Shown: positions 1 to 6,504, counted from the stretch's first letter. The stretch: DNA of 6,504 nt from Halieaceae bacterium UBA6060 (GCA_002428935.1 DIYG01000129.1:1-6504), one strand, 5' to 3'. Program-made: numbers and translations. Notes: generated from the sequence alone by a model not told the origin.

Positions 1-24
1 CGGGCCTCTCAATTGAGGGGCCCG
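1..24 (-). terminator. Hairpin after the sulfatase gene, possible terminator
   Basis: Positions 1-10 pair with 15-24 around an AATT loop, giving a GC-rich 10-bp stem with one imperfect position (7 with 18: G-U in a plus-strand transcript, A-C in a minus-strand transcript). It lies 16 nt beyond the sulfatase TAA, a typical place for a rho-independent terminator. The T-tract for minus-strand termination would lie at positions below 1, so it cannot be checked. There is no T-tract on the plus-strand side, so termination of a convergent gene by this element alone is less likely. Confidence 0.5.
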
Positions 25-40
25 CGCGCCACGAGCCGTT

Positions 41-1582
41 TTACTCCGGTTGGTAGAGCTGCTCAGCAATCTTGTCGATGGACCAGGAATCAGGTTTCTG
101 ACTCGGCGGGTACTCCCGGAAGGTCATGAGAAACTGCTGCATAACCGCACTACCGAGATACATCTGCGCAGCCTTATCAATGTACCAGTCCCAATAGGTG
201 TTGGAGTTATGATCCGCCCGCTCAAAGGGGTCTCGTCGCAGATGGAACAGCTTCGGTAGACGCAGGGTTACAAACGGCTCCGCCCACAAAGCCATGGTCT
301 GCGCCCGGTTTTCAGCGAACACCAGCTTCCAGTCACCCACACGCACCCCGACGGGGGCGGCGAGGTCGTTCAAATAGATAAACTCGCGACGGGGTCCACG
401 CTCGGCATCACCCGTGAGGTACGGCAGAAAGTTGTAGCCGTCCAGATGCAGACGCGCTTGCTTGCTGCCGACCCGAGAGCCCGCAACGAGTCGGTCCTTG
501 AGCTGTGCATCTCCCGCGGCGGCCACCAGGGTGGGCATCCAGTCCAGGTGCGACATGATCTCCGTGGACACTCCGCCCGCTGCTATTTTGCCAGGCCAAC
601 GCACCATGGCGGGCACGCGATAGGCTCCCTCCCAATTGGAGTTCTTCTCGCTGCGAAACGGCGTAATCCCCGCGTCGGGCCAGGTGTTGTAGTGAACTCC
701 ATTGTCTGTCGAGTACACCACAATGGTGTTGTCCGTAATGCCAAGGTCGTCGAGCTGGGTGAGGAGTTCGCCCACGAGCTCGTCGTGAGCGACCATCACA
801 TCGTTGTAAAAACCCTGGCCAGACTTACCCTTGTGTTTATCGGCCCGATGGGTGCGAAAGTGCATGCCGGTAGTGTTCACCCAGGCGAAGAACGGCGTGT
901 CACTGGCCGCCGCTTTGTCGATAAAGGCGCGCGCAGAGGCCACGAACTCTTCATCGGCGGTTTCCATGCGCTTACGGGTTAATGGGCCCGTATCCTCGAT
1001 GCGACCATCGGCATAAGAGCGAATCACCCCCCGAGGACCAAACTGCTGACGGAACCAGGCGGCCTGAGGATAGTCCTCGTCTTCAGGCTCCTCCTCCGCG
1101 TTGAGGTGGTAGAGGTTGCCAAAGAACTCGTCAAAGCCATGGTTCGTCGGCAGGAACTCGTCTTTATCTCCCAGGTGATTCTTACCAAATTGTCCCGTGG
1201 CGTAACCCATGGTTTTCAGGACCTCGGCGATGGTGATATCCCGATCCTGAATACCCAGATCGGCCCCCGGTGTGCCCACCTTGGACATGCCCGTGCGCAG
1301 AGGCGACTGCCCAGTAATAAAGCTGGAGCGCCCGGCTGTGCAGCTCTGGTCACCGTAGTAATCGAGGAAGCGCACTCCTTCCTCGGCAATACGATCAATA
1401 TTCGGGGTGCGGTAGCCCATCAAGCCGTCGCTGTAGGCGCTGATGTTGCTGATACCGATGTCATCACCCCAGATCACCAGGATGTTGGGTTGGTCCGCGG
1501 CGGAAACCAGCGCTGCATTGAGCGCCAGGAGGGCGGCCAGGCAAACAGCGCCGAGCCTGGATGTCATACGCAAAGCGTTCAT
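41..1582 (-). CDS. Exported arylsulfatase-type sulfatase (formylglycine-dependent, S1 family)
   Basis: This 513-residue enzyme should hydrolyse a sulfate ester outside the cytoplasm. Residues 1-29 form a signal peptide: basic start MNALRMTSR, hydrophobic core, and a cut near VSA-A/D. The alkaline-phosphatase-like sulfatase fold follows: metal ligands D40 and D41 in IWGDD, C81 in SCTAGR as the residue oxidised to formylglycine with R85, K134 and H136 in FGKNHLG, H241, D293 and N294 in YSTDNG, and K313 in RSEKNSNWEGAYRVP. IEDTGPLTRKRMET (195-208) and the C-terminal subdomain around DWKLVF and FHLRRDPFE resemble the bacterial group usually annotated as arylsulfatase. All key residues are intact. 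C14 is not in a lipobox, so the protein is probably periplasmic or secreted. Maturation needs a formylglycine-generating or anaerobic sulfatase-maturating enzyme, and neither is encoded here. The natural substrate cannot be read from the sequence. Confidence 0.95.
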   Translation of the reverse strand: MNALRMTSRLGAVCLAALLALNAALVSAADQPNILVIWGDDIGISNISAYSDGLMGYRTPNIDRIAEEGVRFLDYYGDQSCTAGRSSFITGQSPLRTGMSKVGTPGADLGIQDRDITIAEVLKTMGYATGQFGKNHLGDKDEFLPTNHGFDEFFGNLYHLNAEEEPEDEDYPQAAWFRQQFGPRGVIRSYADGRIEDTGPLTRKRMETADEEFVASARAFIDKAAASDTPFFAWVNTTGMHFRTHRADKHKGKSGQGFYNDVMVAHDELVGELLTQLDDLGITDNTIVVYSTDNGVHYNTWPDAGITPFRSEKNSNWEGAYRVPAMVRWPGKIAAGGVSTEIMSHLDWMPTLVAAAGDAQLKDRLVAGSRVGSKQARLHLDGYNFLPYLTGDAERGPRREFIYLNDLAAPVGVRVGDWKLVFAENRAQTMALWAEPFVTLRLPKLFHLRRDPFERADHNSNTYWDWYIDKAAQMYLGSAVMQQFLMTFREYPPSQKPDSWSIDKIAEQLYQPE

Positions 1583-1589
1583 GGTGTTG

Positions 1590-1594
1590 TCCTT
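1590..1594 (-). promoter_or_regulatory. Shine-Dalgarno of the sulfatase gene
   Basis: On the minus strand AAGGA lies 7 nt upstream of the ATG at 1582, which is ideal spacing. It supports this start over the in-frame ATG five codons further in, which has no comparable site. Starting at 1582 also gives a complete signal peptide n-region. Confidence 0.75.
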
Positions 1595-1665
1595 ATCATT
1601 GAACGGTGAGATTCAAGGTAGCAAACATTTCCGCTACCGCACTTAAAGATGTGAGAACCGATTGC

Positions 1666-1693
1666 TTTGTACTGCTGGCATTTGTACTGCTGG
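1666..1693. repeat. 13-bp direct repeat, period 15 bp
   Basis: TTTGTACTGCTGG occurs perfectly at 1666-1678 and again at 1681-1693, separated by CA. A related sequence, GTTTTACTGCTGC (10 of 13 positions identical), lies at 1741-1753 across the stop codon of the DUF1244 gene. The pair sits 84-112 bp upstream of the sulfatase ATG. It may be a chance tandem duplication or a pair of binding sites for a regulator; the 15-bp period does not match one helical turn. Confidence 0.7.
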
Positions 1694-1743
1694 TTTGATC
1701 CTGCACTTGCTGCCTGAGGCTTTGGAGACTAAAGCGAGTGGTT

Positions 1744-2073
1744 TTACTGCTGCTGTTGCTCAAAGGCAGCGAGTTGCTCGGCGGTCGCCTCGGTTTGAAA
1801 GCGCTCCTTCCACTCTCCGTAGGGCATACCGTAAACCCGCTCCCGGGCCAAATCGTAATCCACGTCGAGGCCCTGTTCTTCCGCCGCAGCGCGATACCAC
1901 TTCGACAGACAGTTACGACAAAAACCGGCGAGGTTCATCAGATCGATGTTTTGCACATCGGAGCGCTCTTCCAGGTGAGCCAATAAACGACGAAAAACCG
2001 CCGCCTCAAGAGCCTGGGCTTGCCCGGGTTCTAGCGTATCGAGATCCGAAACGGTAACGGGGGTATCACTCAT
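1744..2073 (-). CDS. DUF1244 family protein (small CxxC protein of unknown function)
   Basis: This is a 109-residue soluble protein with no signal peptide or membrane segment. I recognise it as DUF1244 (the Sinorhizobium SMc04008-like family known from structural genomics) from the segment IDLMNLAGFCRNCLSKWY at about 43-60, and from YGMPYGEWKERFQ near 81-93. Other parts are an N-terminal helix (about 20-37) with VFRRLLAHLEER and an acidic segment at about 65-74. C52 and C55 form a CxxC pair that could bind a metal or be redox active, though a single pair would need partner residues or a dimer to hold zinc. No reaction or partner is established for the family. The C-terminus is an EQQQQ tail encoded by CAACAGCAGCAG. 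The gene lies 12 nt after dnaE with a strong ribosome binding site, so it should share dnaE expression. That position suggests, but does not show, a housekeeping role. Confidence 0.9.
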   Translation of the reverse strand: MSDTPVTVSDLDTLEPGQAQALEAAVFRRLLAHLEERSDVQNIDLMNLAGFCRNCLSKWYRAAAEEQGLDVDYDLARERVYGMPYGEWKERFQTEATAEQLAAFEQQQQ

Positions 2074-2080
2074 AAGAGAG

Positions 2081-2086
2081 CTCCTT
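2081..2086 (-). promoter_or_regulatory. Shine-Dalgarno of the DUF1244 gene, overlapping the dnaE stop
   Basis: Read on the minus strand, the dnaE end is TAAAGGAG: the TAA stop (2088-2086) runs straight into AAGGAG (2086-2081). Seven nucleotides (2080-2074) separate this from the ATG at 2073. It is a strong, well-spaced site that fixes the DUF1244 start and implies co-transcription with dnaE. Ribosomes finishing dnaE would terminate on it, so translational coupling is likely (inference). Confidence 0.85.
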
Positions 2087-5000
2087 TAGGAATAATGGGA
2101 GTGCTGAGCTGCGGGAGCCAGAGACTGAGTCGAATCAAATTCGAGACCCACCCTATCGCGGCCCAGCTCACGCCGCAATTCCTCCAGGAGCTCCTCCCGG
2201 GGTGCCACGCGCCAACGCTCCCCCAGCAACAAGGTCGCACTTTGCCCCGGCTGGCGATACCGCAAACAGACTGGACAGTCGCCGGGGCTGGCCGCAATGA
2301 CGCCACGGAGAAACTCATGCATACGGTCGTCGAGCTGGTCCGCGTGCAGCTCGATGCGGAGCGCCGAAGCGTGACGGGTTCTCTCTTCCTCCAGGCTGCT
2401 GAGCTTGGCCAAACGCATTACCGTGGCGCCCGTGCGATCGTCCTGAGACAGTCGTCCCTCGGCGATCACAATGCGATCCTTCACCAACACCTCGCGGTAC
2501 TGCTGGTAGACCTCAGAATAGGCGGTGACCTCCAGGCGTGCGCTGCGGTCGTCGAGGACCAGCACACCCATGGAGCCCCGCGCAGTCTTCATGGCCCGTA
2601 CGTTGATAATCAGACCAGCGACCTTACAGTTGCCCCGCCGGTCGGGCCTTAAATCCGCCAGGCGCTGGGGAGCAAAGCGCCGCAGCTCCTGCTCGCATTC
2701 GTCGATGGGGTGGCCGGTGATGTACAGACCCAGAGTGTCGCGCTCCCGCTGCAGGCGCTCCCGATCAGTCCAGGAGCGTGCGGCTCGCTGTTGCGTGTAG
2801 GGATCTCCGGTCTGATCACTGGCTTGCACGGTCTCGCCAAACAGGTCACCCATACCCGCATCACGATTGGCGGCGTTCTGCTCCGCCGCTCGAAGGGCAT
2901 CGTCGATGGAGGCGGCGAGAATCCAACGGTCCGTGCCCAGGGTATCGAAAGCCCCACTATCGATCAGCGCTTCAATAGCCTTGCGATTGACTTTGCGGGG
3001 GTCCGTGCGAGCGCAAAAATCAAAGAGATCCGTGAATGGGCCGCCCTGCTCTCGGGCTTCGAGAATTCGGCCGACGGGCCCTTCCCCCAGGCCTTTGATC
3101 GCCCCCAGGCCGTAAACGATCTCCCCGCTGTCACTAACGGTAAACATGTACTGCCCTTCATTCACATCCGGCAGGCGGATGGGCAGCTCCATACGTTTGC
3201 ATTCTTCGACAAAGACAACAATCTTGTCGGTGGTGTCGAGTTCCGAGCTCATTACCGCCGCCATGAACGCTGCGGGGTAATGCGCTTTCAACCATGCGGT
3301 TTGATAGGAAACCAGGGCGTAGGCCGCCGAGTGGGACTTGTTGAAGCCGTAGCCCGCGAACTTTTCCACCAGGTCAAAGAGTTTGGTGGCCAGGTCCTCA
3401 TCGACCCCGCGCCCTGCCGCGCCATCGGCAAAGACCGAGCGCTGCTTGGCCATTTCCTCGGGTTTCTTTTTCCCCATGGCCCGACGCAAAAGATCGGCAC
3501 CACCGAGGGTATAGCCGGCGAGCACCTGGGCAATCTGCATCACCTGTTCCTGATACAGGATGATGCCGTAGGTGGGCTCGAGAATCGGCTTTAAGGACTC
3601 ATGCTGATAGTCCGCATCCGGGTAGGACACTTTCTCGCGGCCATGCTTGCGATCGATAAAGTTGTCGACCATCCCCGACTGCAAGGGTCCCGGACGGAAC
3701 AGCGCCACCAGGGCGATAATGTCTTCGAAACAGTCCGGCTGGAGTCTCGAGATCAACTCCTTCATGCCCCGCGATTCGAGCTGAAAGACCGCTGTGGTCT
3801 CCGCTGATTTCAGCAGGTCAAAGGTCGCCGTGTCTTCCAGGGGGATCCGGTTGATATCCAGCGGGTTTTCACCGTCGCGGTCGCGCCGATGATTGATCAT
3901 CTTCACCGCCCAGTCGATGATCGTCAGGGTTCTCAGACCTAGAAAATCGAACTTCACAAGACCGACATCTTCCACATCGTTCTTGTCGTACTGGGTAACC
4001 AGACTGGAGCCATCGGCGTCGCAGTACAGGGGAGAAAAGTCCGTCAGCTCCGAAGGTGCGATCACCACACCGCCGGCGTGCTTGCCCACACCCCGGGTTA
4101 CGCCCTCGAGCTGCACCGCCATATCCCAGATTTCCTGGGCATCGCCATCGTCCCGCAGGAATTGCTGTAAGCCCTCCTCCTGATCAAGGGCCTTTTCGAG
4201 CGTCATGCCAACTTCAAAGGGGATCATCTTCGATAAGCGATCCCCCAGGCCGTAAGATTTGCCCTGTACCCGGGCCACGTCGCGCACCACCGCCTTCGCG
4301 GCCAAAGTGCCAAAGGTAATAATCTGCGAGACCGCCTCCCGACCATAGCGATCCGCAACGTAATCGATCACCTCGTCTCGCCGTTCCATGCAGAAATCGA
4401 CGTCGAAATCCGGCATGGACACCCGCTCGGGATTGAGAAATCGCTCGAAGAGCAGCTCGTACTCAAGGGGATCCAGATCCGTGATGGATAGGGAGTAAGC
4501 AACCAGAGACCCCGCACCGGAGCCCCGCCCTGGTCCCACGGGAATACCGTGCTCCTTCGCCCAGCGGATGAAGTCCATGACGATGAGAAAATAACCGGGG
4601 AAACCCATGGACAGAATTGTGTCGAGTTCAAAATCCAGGCGCTCGCGGTAGGTCTGCCTCAGGTCTTCGGGCTCATGGTCGCTCCGCGCGAGGATCACCT
4701 CCAAACGCTCATCGAGACCACGATGGGAAACCTCGCGGAAATACTCATCCATGGTCATGCCGTCGGGCACCGGGTACTCGGGTAGGCAGACCCGCCCGAG
4801 CTCCATCACCAGGGAACAGCGGCGGGCAATGGCCACCGTGTTATCAATCGCCTCGGGAATGTCGGCAAACAACTCGCGCATCTCGGCGGCGCTGCGTAGA
4901 TACTGCTGCTCACTGTAATTCCGAGGTCGACGGGGATCTCCAAGGACCCGGTGTTCAGCGATGCAGACCCGCGCTTCATGGGCCTCGAACTCACTGGCCT

Positions 5001-5658
5001 CGATGAAGCGCACGTCGTTGGTAGCCACGACAGGACAGGCGCACTCCGTCGCCAGTTCAACAGCCCCATGGACGTGGGCTTCGTCGGTCTCACGCCCGGT
5101 ACGCTGAAGTTCCAGATAGAAGCGCTGCGGGAACAACGACTGCCATAGGTGCAATCGCTCTTTTGCCAGGCCCTTCTTATCGTGGACCAGGGCCTGCCCC
5201 ACATCTCCCGCTGCGGCGCCAGAGAGAGCGAGCAAACCCTCTACCGCGTCGGGAAGCCATTCCCGAAGGACCCGCGGTCCTTCCAGACCCTGTCCTTCGC
5301 GATAAGCTCGCGACATGAGCCGGGTGAGATTGTGGTAGCCCTGCTCATTCATCACCAACAAACACAGGGGATAGCTGTCCTCGCTGTCGAGGGCATCGGC
5401 GATGTACACATCGGCGCCAAAAATGGGCTTGAGCCCCGCACCGGTCGCCGCCTTGTGAAACTTCACCAGGCCATAGAAGTTACACACATCGGTAACCGCA
5501 ACCGCCGGCATGGACAGCTCCGCACACTTCGCTGCCAGCGCCTTGATACGCACCATACCGTCGCGCAGCGAGAACTCGCTGTGCACCCGCAGATGCACAA
5601 AGGGCTCTACCATGGCCTCCTTGTCTTGGCGAGCCTCGCTTATGACGGGCGCATTCAT
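2086..5658 (-). CDS. dnaE: DNA polymerase III alpha subunit (replicative polymerase)
   Basis: The 1190-residue product is the catalytic subunit of the chromosomal replicase. Numbered from ATG 5658, a PHP domain begins with FVHLRVHSEFS near residue 20. The polymerase core has GPGRGSGAGSL (375-385) and PDFDVDF with catalytic D419 and D421; the third aspartate is D571 in VKFDFLGL. FRPGPL (654-659) and the finger region KSHSAAYALVSYQTAWLKAHYP (from about 774) follow, then a helix-hairpin-helix around 847-870, a clamp-binding site MGDLF (936-940), an OB fold near 1010-1085 and a C-terminal tau-binding region. Length is near E. coli DnaE (1160 aa), with no intein or frameshift. I chose ATG 5658 because it forms a 4-bp ATGA overlap with the rnhB stop and has AGGG 4 nt upstream. 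GTG 5670 and ATG 5613 are alternatives; the latter matches the E. coli N-terminus best. No proofreading exonuclease domain is present, as expected for DnaE1, where DnaQ supplies it. Confidence 0.97.
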   Translation of the reverse strand: MNAPVISEARQDKEAMVEPFVHLRVHSEFSLRDGMVRIKALAAKCAELSMPAVAVTDVCNFYGLVKFHKAATGAGLKPIFGADVYIADALDSEDSYPLCLLVMNEQGYHNLTRLMSRAYREGQGLEGPRVLREWLPDAVEGLLALSGAAAGDVGQALVHDKKGLAKERLHLWQSLFPQRFYLELQRTGRETDEAHVHGAVELATECACPVVATNDVRFIEASEFEAHEARVCIAEHRVLGDPRRPRNYSEQQYLRSAAEMRELFADIPEAIDNTVAIARRCSLVMELGRVCLPEYPVPDGMTMDEYFREVSHRGLDERLEVILARSDHEPEDLRQTYRERLDFELDTILSMGFPGYFLIVMDFIRWAKEHGIPVGPGRGSGAGSLVAYSLSITDLDPLEYELLFERFLNPERVSMPDFDVDFCMERRDEVIDYVADRYGREAVSQIITFGTLAAKAVVRDVARVQGKSYGLGDRLSKMIPFEVGMTLEKALDQEEGLQQFLRDDGDAQEIWDMAVQLEGVTRGVGKHAGGVVIAPSELTDFSPLYCDADGSSLVTQYDKNDVEDVGLVKFDFLGLRTLTIIDWAVKMINHRRDRDGENPLDINRIPLEDTATFDLLKSAETTAVFQLESRGMKELISRLQPDCFEDIIALVALFRPGPLQSGMVDNFIDRKHGREKVSYPDADYQHESLKPILEPTYGIILYQEQVMQIAQVLAGYTLGGADLLRRAMGKKKPEEMAKQRSVFADGAAGRGVDEDLATKLFDLVEKFAGYGFNKSHSAAYALVSYQTAWLKAHYPAAFMAAVMSSELDTTDKIVVFVEECKRMELPIRLPDVNEGQYMFTVSDSGEIVYGLGAIKGLGEGPVGRILEAREQGGPFTDLFDFCARTDPRKVNRKAIEALIDSGAFDTLGTDRWILAASIDDALRAAEQNAANRDAGMGDLFGETVQASDQTGDPYTQQRAARSWTDRERLQRERDTLGLYITGHPIDECEQELRRFAPQRLADLRPDRRGNCKVAGLIINVRAMKTARGSMGVLVLDDRSARLEVTAYSEVYQQYREVLVKDRIVIAEGRLSQDDRTGATVMRLAKLSSLEEERTRHASALRIELHADQLDDRMHEFLRGVIAASPGDCPVCLRYRQPGQSATLLLGERWRVAPREELLEELRRELGRDRVGLEFDSTQSLAPAAQHSHYS

Positions 5659-6290
5659 TGTTCCCTGCACTCCAGACCAGATTCCAGGGCTGCCCTTACG
5701 GGAGCGAAGCTACGGCGATGCTCGGGGCAGACACCATGGGTAGCCAGAGCCTCAAGATGGGCCCGGGTTGGGTACCCCTTGTGACGGGCAAAACCATAAA
5801 CGGGCCGTCTGTCGTGTAGCTCCAGCATCTCACGATCTCGCGTTACCTTGGCGACGATAGAGGCTGCGGCAATTTCCGGCACTTGGCTATCTCCTTTGAC
5901 GACGGCTATGGATGGATAGTCCCAATTCGGCAGACGATTGCCATCTACGAGCACCAGATCCGGAGTTATCGGAAGGCCCTGGACCGCTCGGTGCATGGCG
6001 AGCAAGCTCGCGTGGAGAATGTTTAGCCTATCAATCTCTTCGGGGCTAGCGCGACCCAAGGCGAGATGGGGCGCTTTACTGTGGAGCTCAGCAGCGAGCG
6101 TCTCACGCCGTTGGGCGCTGAGCTTCTTGGAATCGGCAAGGCCATCCACAGGACAGGGACTTCCCAGCACTACCGCCGCTGCAACCACATCACCAGCCAG
6201 CGGTCCGCGCCCCACCTCATCGACCCCCACCACCCAGGCATCCGGTGCCAGGGATTCCACGCGGCTACGCCAACCCTTCAGCTCAGGCAT
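5655..6290 (-). CDS. rnhB: Ribonuclease HII
   Basis: This 211-residue cytoplasmic nuclease cuts the RNA strand of RNA-DNA hybrids and incises at single ribonucleotides misincorporated in DNA, starting ribonucleotide excision repair. The RNase HII signature is clear: VGVDEVGRGPLAG carries D24 and E25, DSKKLS lies at 53-58, VDGN carries D116, and VKGD carries D134, completing the four acidic metal ligands. The AASIVAKVTRD helix follows at 142-152, and a YGFARHKGYPT segment typical of the family lies near the C-terminus. Length is close to the E. coli protein (about 198 aa), with roughly ten extra N-terminal residues. ATG 6290 is the only ATG ahead of the catalytic motif. It lies inside the lpxB 3' end (8-bp overlap), with only a weak upstream GGAA, so translation is probably coupled to lpxB. 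The TGA stop overlaps the dnaE ATG. Confidence 0.97.
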   Translation of the reverse strand: MPELKGWRSRVESLAPDAWVVGVDEVGRGPLAGDVVAAAVVLGSPCPVDGLADSKKLSAQRRETLAAELHSKAPHLALGRASPEEIDRLNILHASLLAMHRAVQGLPITPDLVLVDGNRLPNWDYPSIAVVKGDSQVPEIAAASIVAKVTRDREMLELHDRRPVYGFARHKGYPTRAHLEALATHGVCPEHRRSFAPVRAALESGLECREQ

Positions 6291-6504
6291 GACCGGGCTT
6301 TTCCATGAGGTCCTTCAGGGCGTGTACCACACCAGCGTCAAAATCTGTATCCAAAGCATGGCGACAGGTCCCCAACGCCGCGACCTGCTCCCCGCCGTCC
6401 GCCAACAGCGTCTCCGCCTCTAGGGCCAATGCGGTCGCGTTCATGTCATCTTGCAACAACTCCGGCACGATACGGCGGCCGGCGAGAATATTCGGTAGCC
6501 CCGC
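6283..6504 (-). CDS. lpxB: Lipid-A-disaccharide synthase, C-terminal fragment (5' end outside window)
   Basis: Only the last 73 codons are present; the reading frame is open to the window edge at 6504 and stops with TGA at 6285-6283. The visible part opens with a stretch reading GLPNILAGRRIVPELLQDD, which matches the conserved C-terminal segment of LpxB (E. coli has a similar LPNLLADRELVKELLQ stretch). LpxB is a GT-B fold glycosyltransferase that joins UDP-2,3-diacylglucosamine to lipid X, giving the disaccharide core of lipid A at the inner face of the inner membrane. The stop overlaps the start of rnhB by 8 bp, and lpxB-rnhB-dnaE is a known gammaproteobacterial order, which supports the identification. 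A GTG at 6468 gives an apparent short gene, but the frame and the homology continue upstream of it, so it is not a true start. Confidence 0.9.
   Translation of the reverse strand, partial: AGLPNILAGRRIVPELLQDDMNATALALEAETLLADGGEQVAALGTCRHALDTDFDAGVVHALKDLMEKPGHA

Larger units (their letters stand above)
1583..1743. other. Intergenic region between the DUF1244 gene and the sulfatase gene
   Basis: This 161-bp stretch is the only substantial gap in the window and must hold whatever separates sulfatase expression from the dnaE operon. I find no rho-independent terminator after the DUF1244 stop and no well-formed sigma-70 promoter on the minus strand. The best pair, TTGCTA and AATGAT at 18 bp spacing, would leave almost no leader before the ribosome binding site, so I do not call it. 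The gap contains a 13-bp direct repeat (1666-1693) and a weak imperfect inverted repeat (1704-1710 with 1734-1740). The sulfatase could be read through from dnaE or have its own regulated promoter; the sequence does not decide. Confidence 0.6.

Noticed and set aside
1541..1543. Cysteine at residue 14 of the sulfatase as a lipoprotein attachment site
   Set aside because: The preceding residues are G-A-V, and a valine directly before cysteine does not fit a lipobox, which needs a small residue (G, A or S) there.
446..1609. Plus-strand open frames (446-982, 1106-1609) opposite the sulfatase
   Set aside because: The sulfatase frame contains all catalytic residues, a signal peptide and a good ribosome binding site. 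The antisense frames have no family resemblance and mirror its codons.
1704..1740. Imperfect inverted repeat (cacttgc with gcgagtg) as a terminator for the dnaE-DUF1244 transcript
   Set aside because: The stem has only seven positions with one mismatch in the relevant RNA, the loop is long, and no U-tract follows.
1744..1755. CAG-type trinucleotide run at the DUF1244 3' end as a phase-variation tract
   Set aside because: Only four glutamine codons are present (CAA CAG CAG CAG). Gain or loss would keep the frame and change only tail length, so it offers no on/off switch.
1662..2057. Plus-strand 131-codon frame opposite the DUF1244 gene, starting in the repeat region
   Set aside because: It is antisense to a clearly recognised conserved family, is rich in Arg and Pro as shadow frames usually are, and matches no known protein.
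2710..3594. Long plus-strand open frame of 294 codons opposite dnaE
   Set aside because: It is wholly antisense to the conserved polymerase core and finger-domain coding sequence, shows no recognisable domain, and is expected in GC-rich DNA where stop codons are scarce in the opposite frames.
6283..6468. Separate 61-residue gene beginning with GTG at 6468
   Set aside because: The frame is open and homologous to LpxB upstream of that GTG as far as the window edge, so it is the interior of lpxB.

Overview
The window carries five genes, all on the minus strand, so transcription runs from position 6504 towards position 1. By eye the base composition is above 50% GC. The gene order lpxB-rnhB-dnaE and protein sequences close to those of gammaproteobacterial homologues point to a gammaproteobacterium. 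The DUF1244 protein and the secreted sulfatase would suit a marine lineage such as the Halieaceae/Cellvibrionales, but that finer placement is inference.

Region 6504-2086 is a tightly packed housekeeping block. It starts with the 3' end of lpxB (lipid A disaccharide synthase, cut by the window edge). Next come rnhB (RNase HII), overlapping lpxB by 8 bp, and dnaE (replicative DNA polymerase III alpha subunit), overlapping rnhB by 4 bp (ATGA). These overlaps imply one polycistronic message with translational coupling. The block joins outer-membrane lipid A synthesis to chromosome replication and ribonucleotide removal, an arrangement long known from Escherichia coli and relatives.

Region 2085-1744 holds a small DUF1244-family gene 12 nt after dnaE. 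Its Shine-Dalgarno sequence overlaps the dnaE stop codon, so it very probably belongs to the same transcript. In E. coli this slot is occupied by accA.

Region 1743-1583 is the only real intergenic gap (161 bp). It contains a 13-bp sequence repeated directly with a period of 15 bp, and no convincing promoter or terminator. Region 1582-41 encodes an exported formylglycine-type sulfatase with a CTAGR active-site motif. A hairpin at 1-24 follows it and may be its terminator, although the expected T-tract would lie outside the window.

I see no mobile element, CRISPR array, tRNA or rRNA, and no evidence of an undescribed system. The points most worth a second look are the replacement of accA by DUF1244, the repeat upstream of the sulfatase, the altered clamp-binding motif in DnaE, and the choice of DnaE start.
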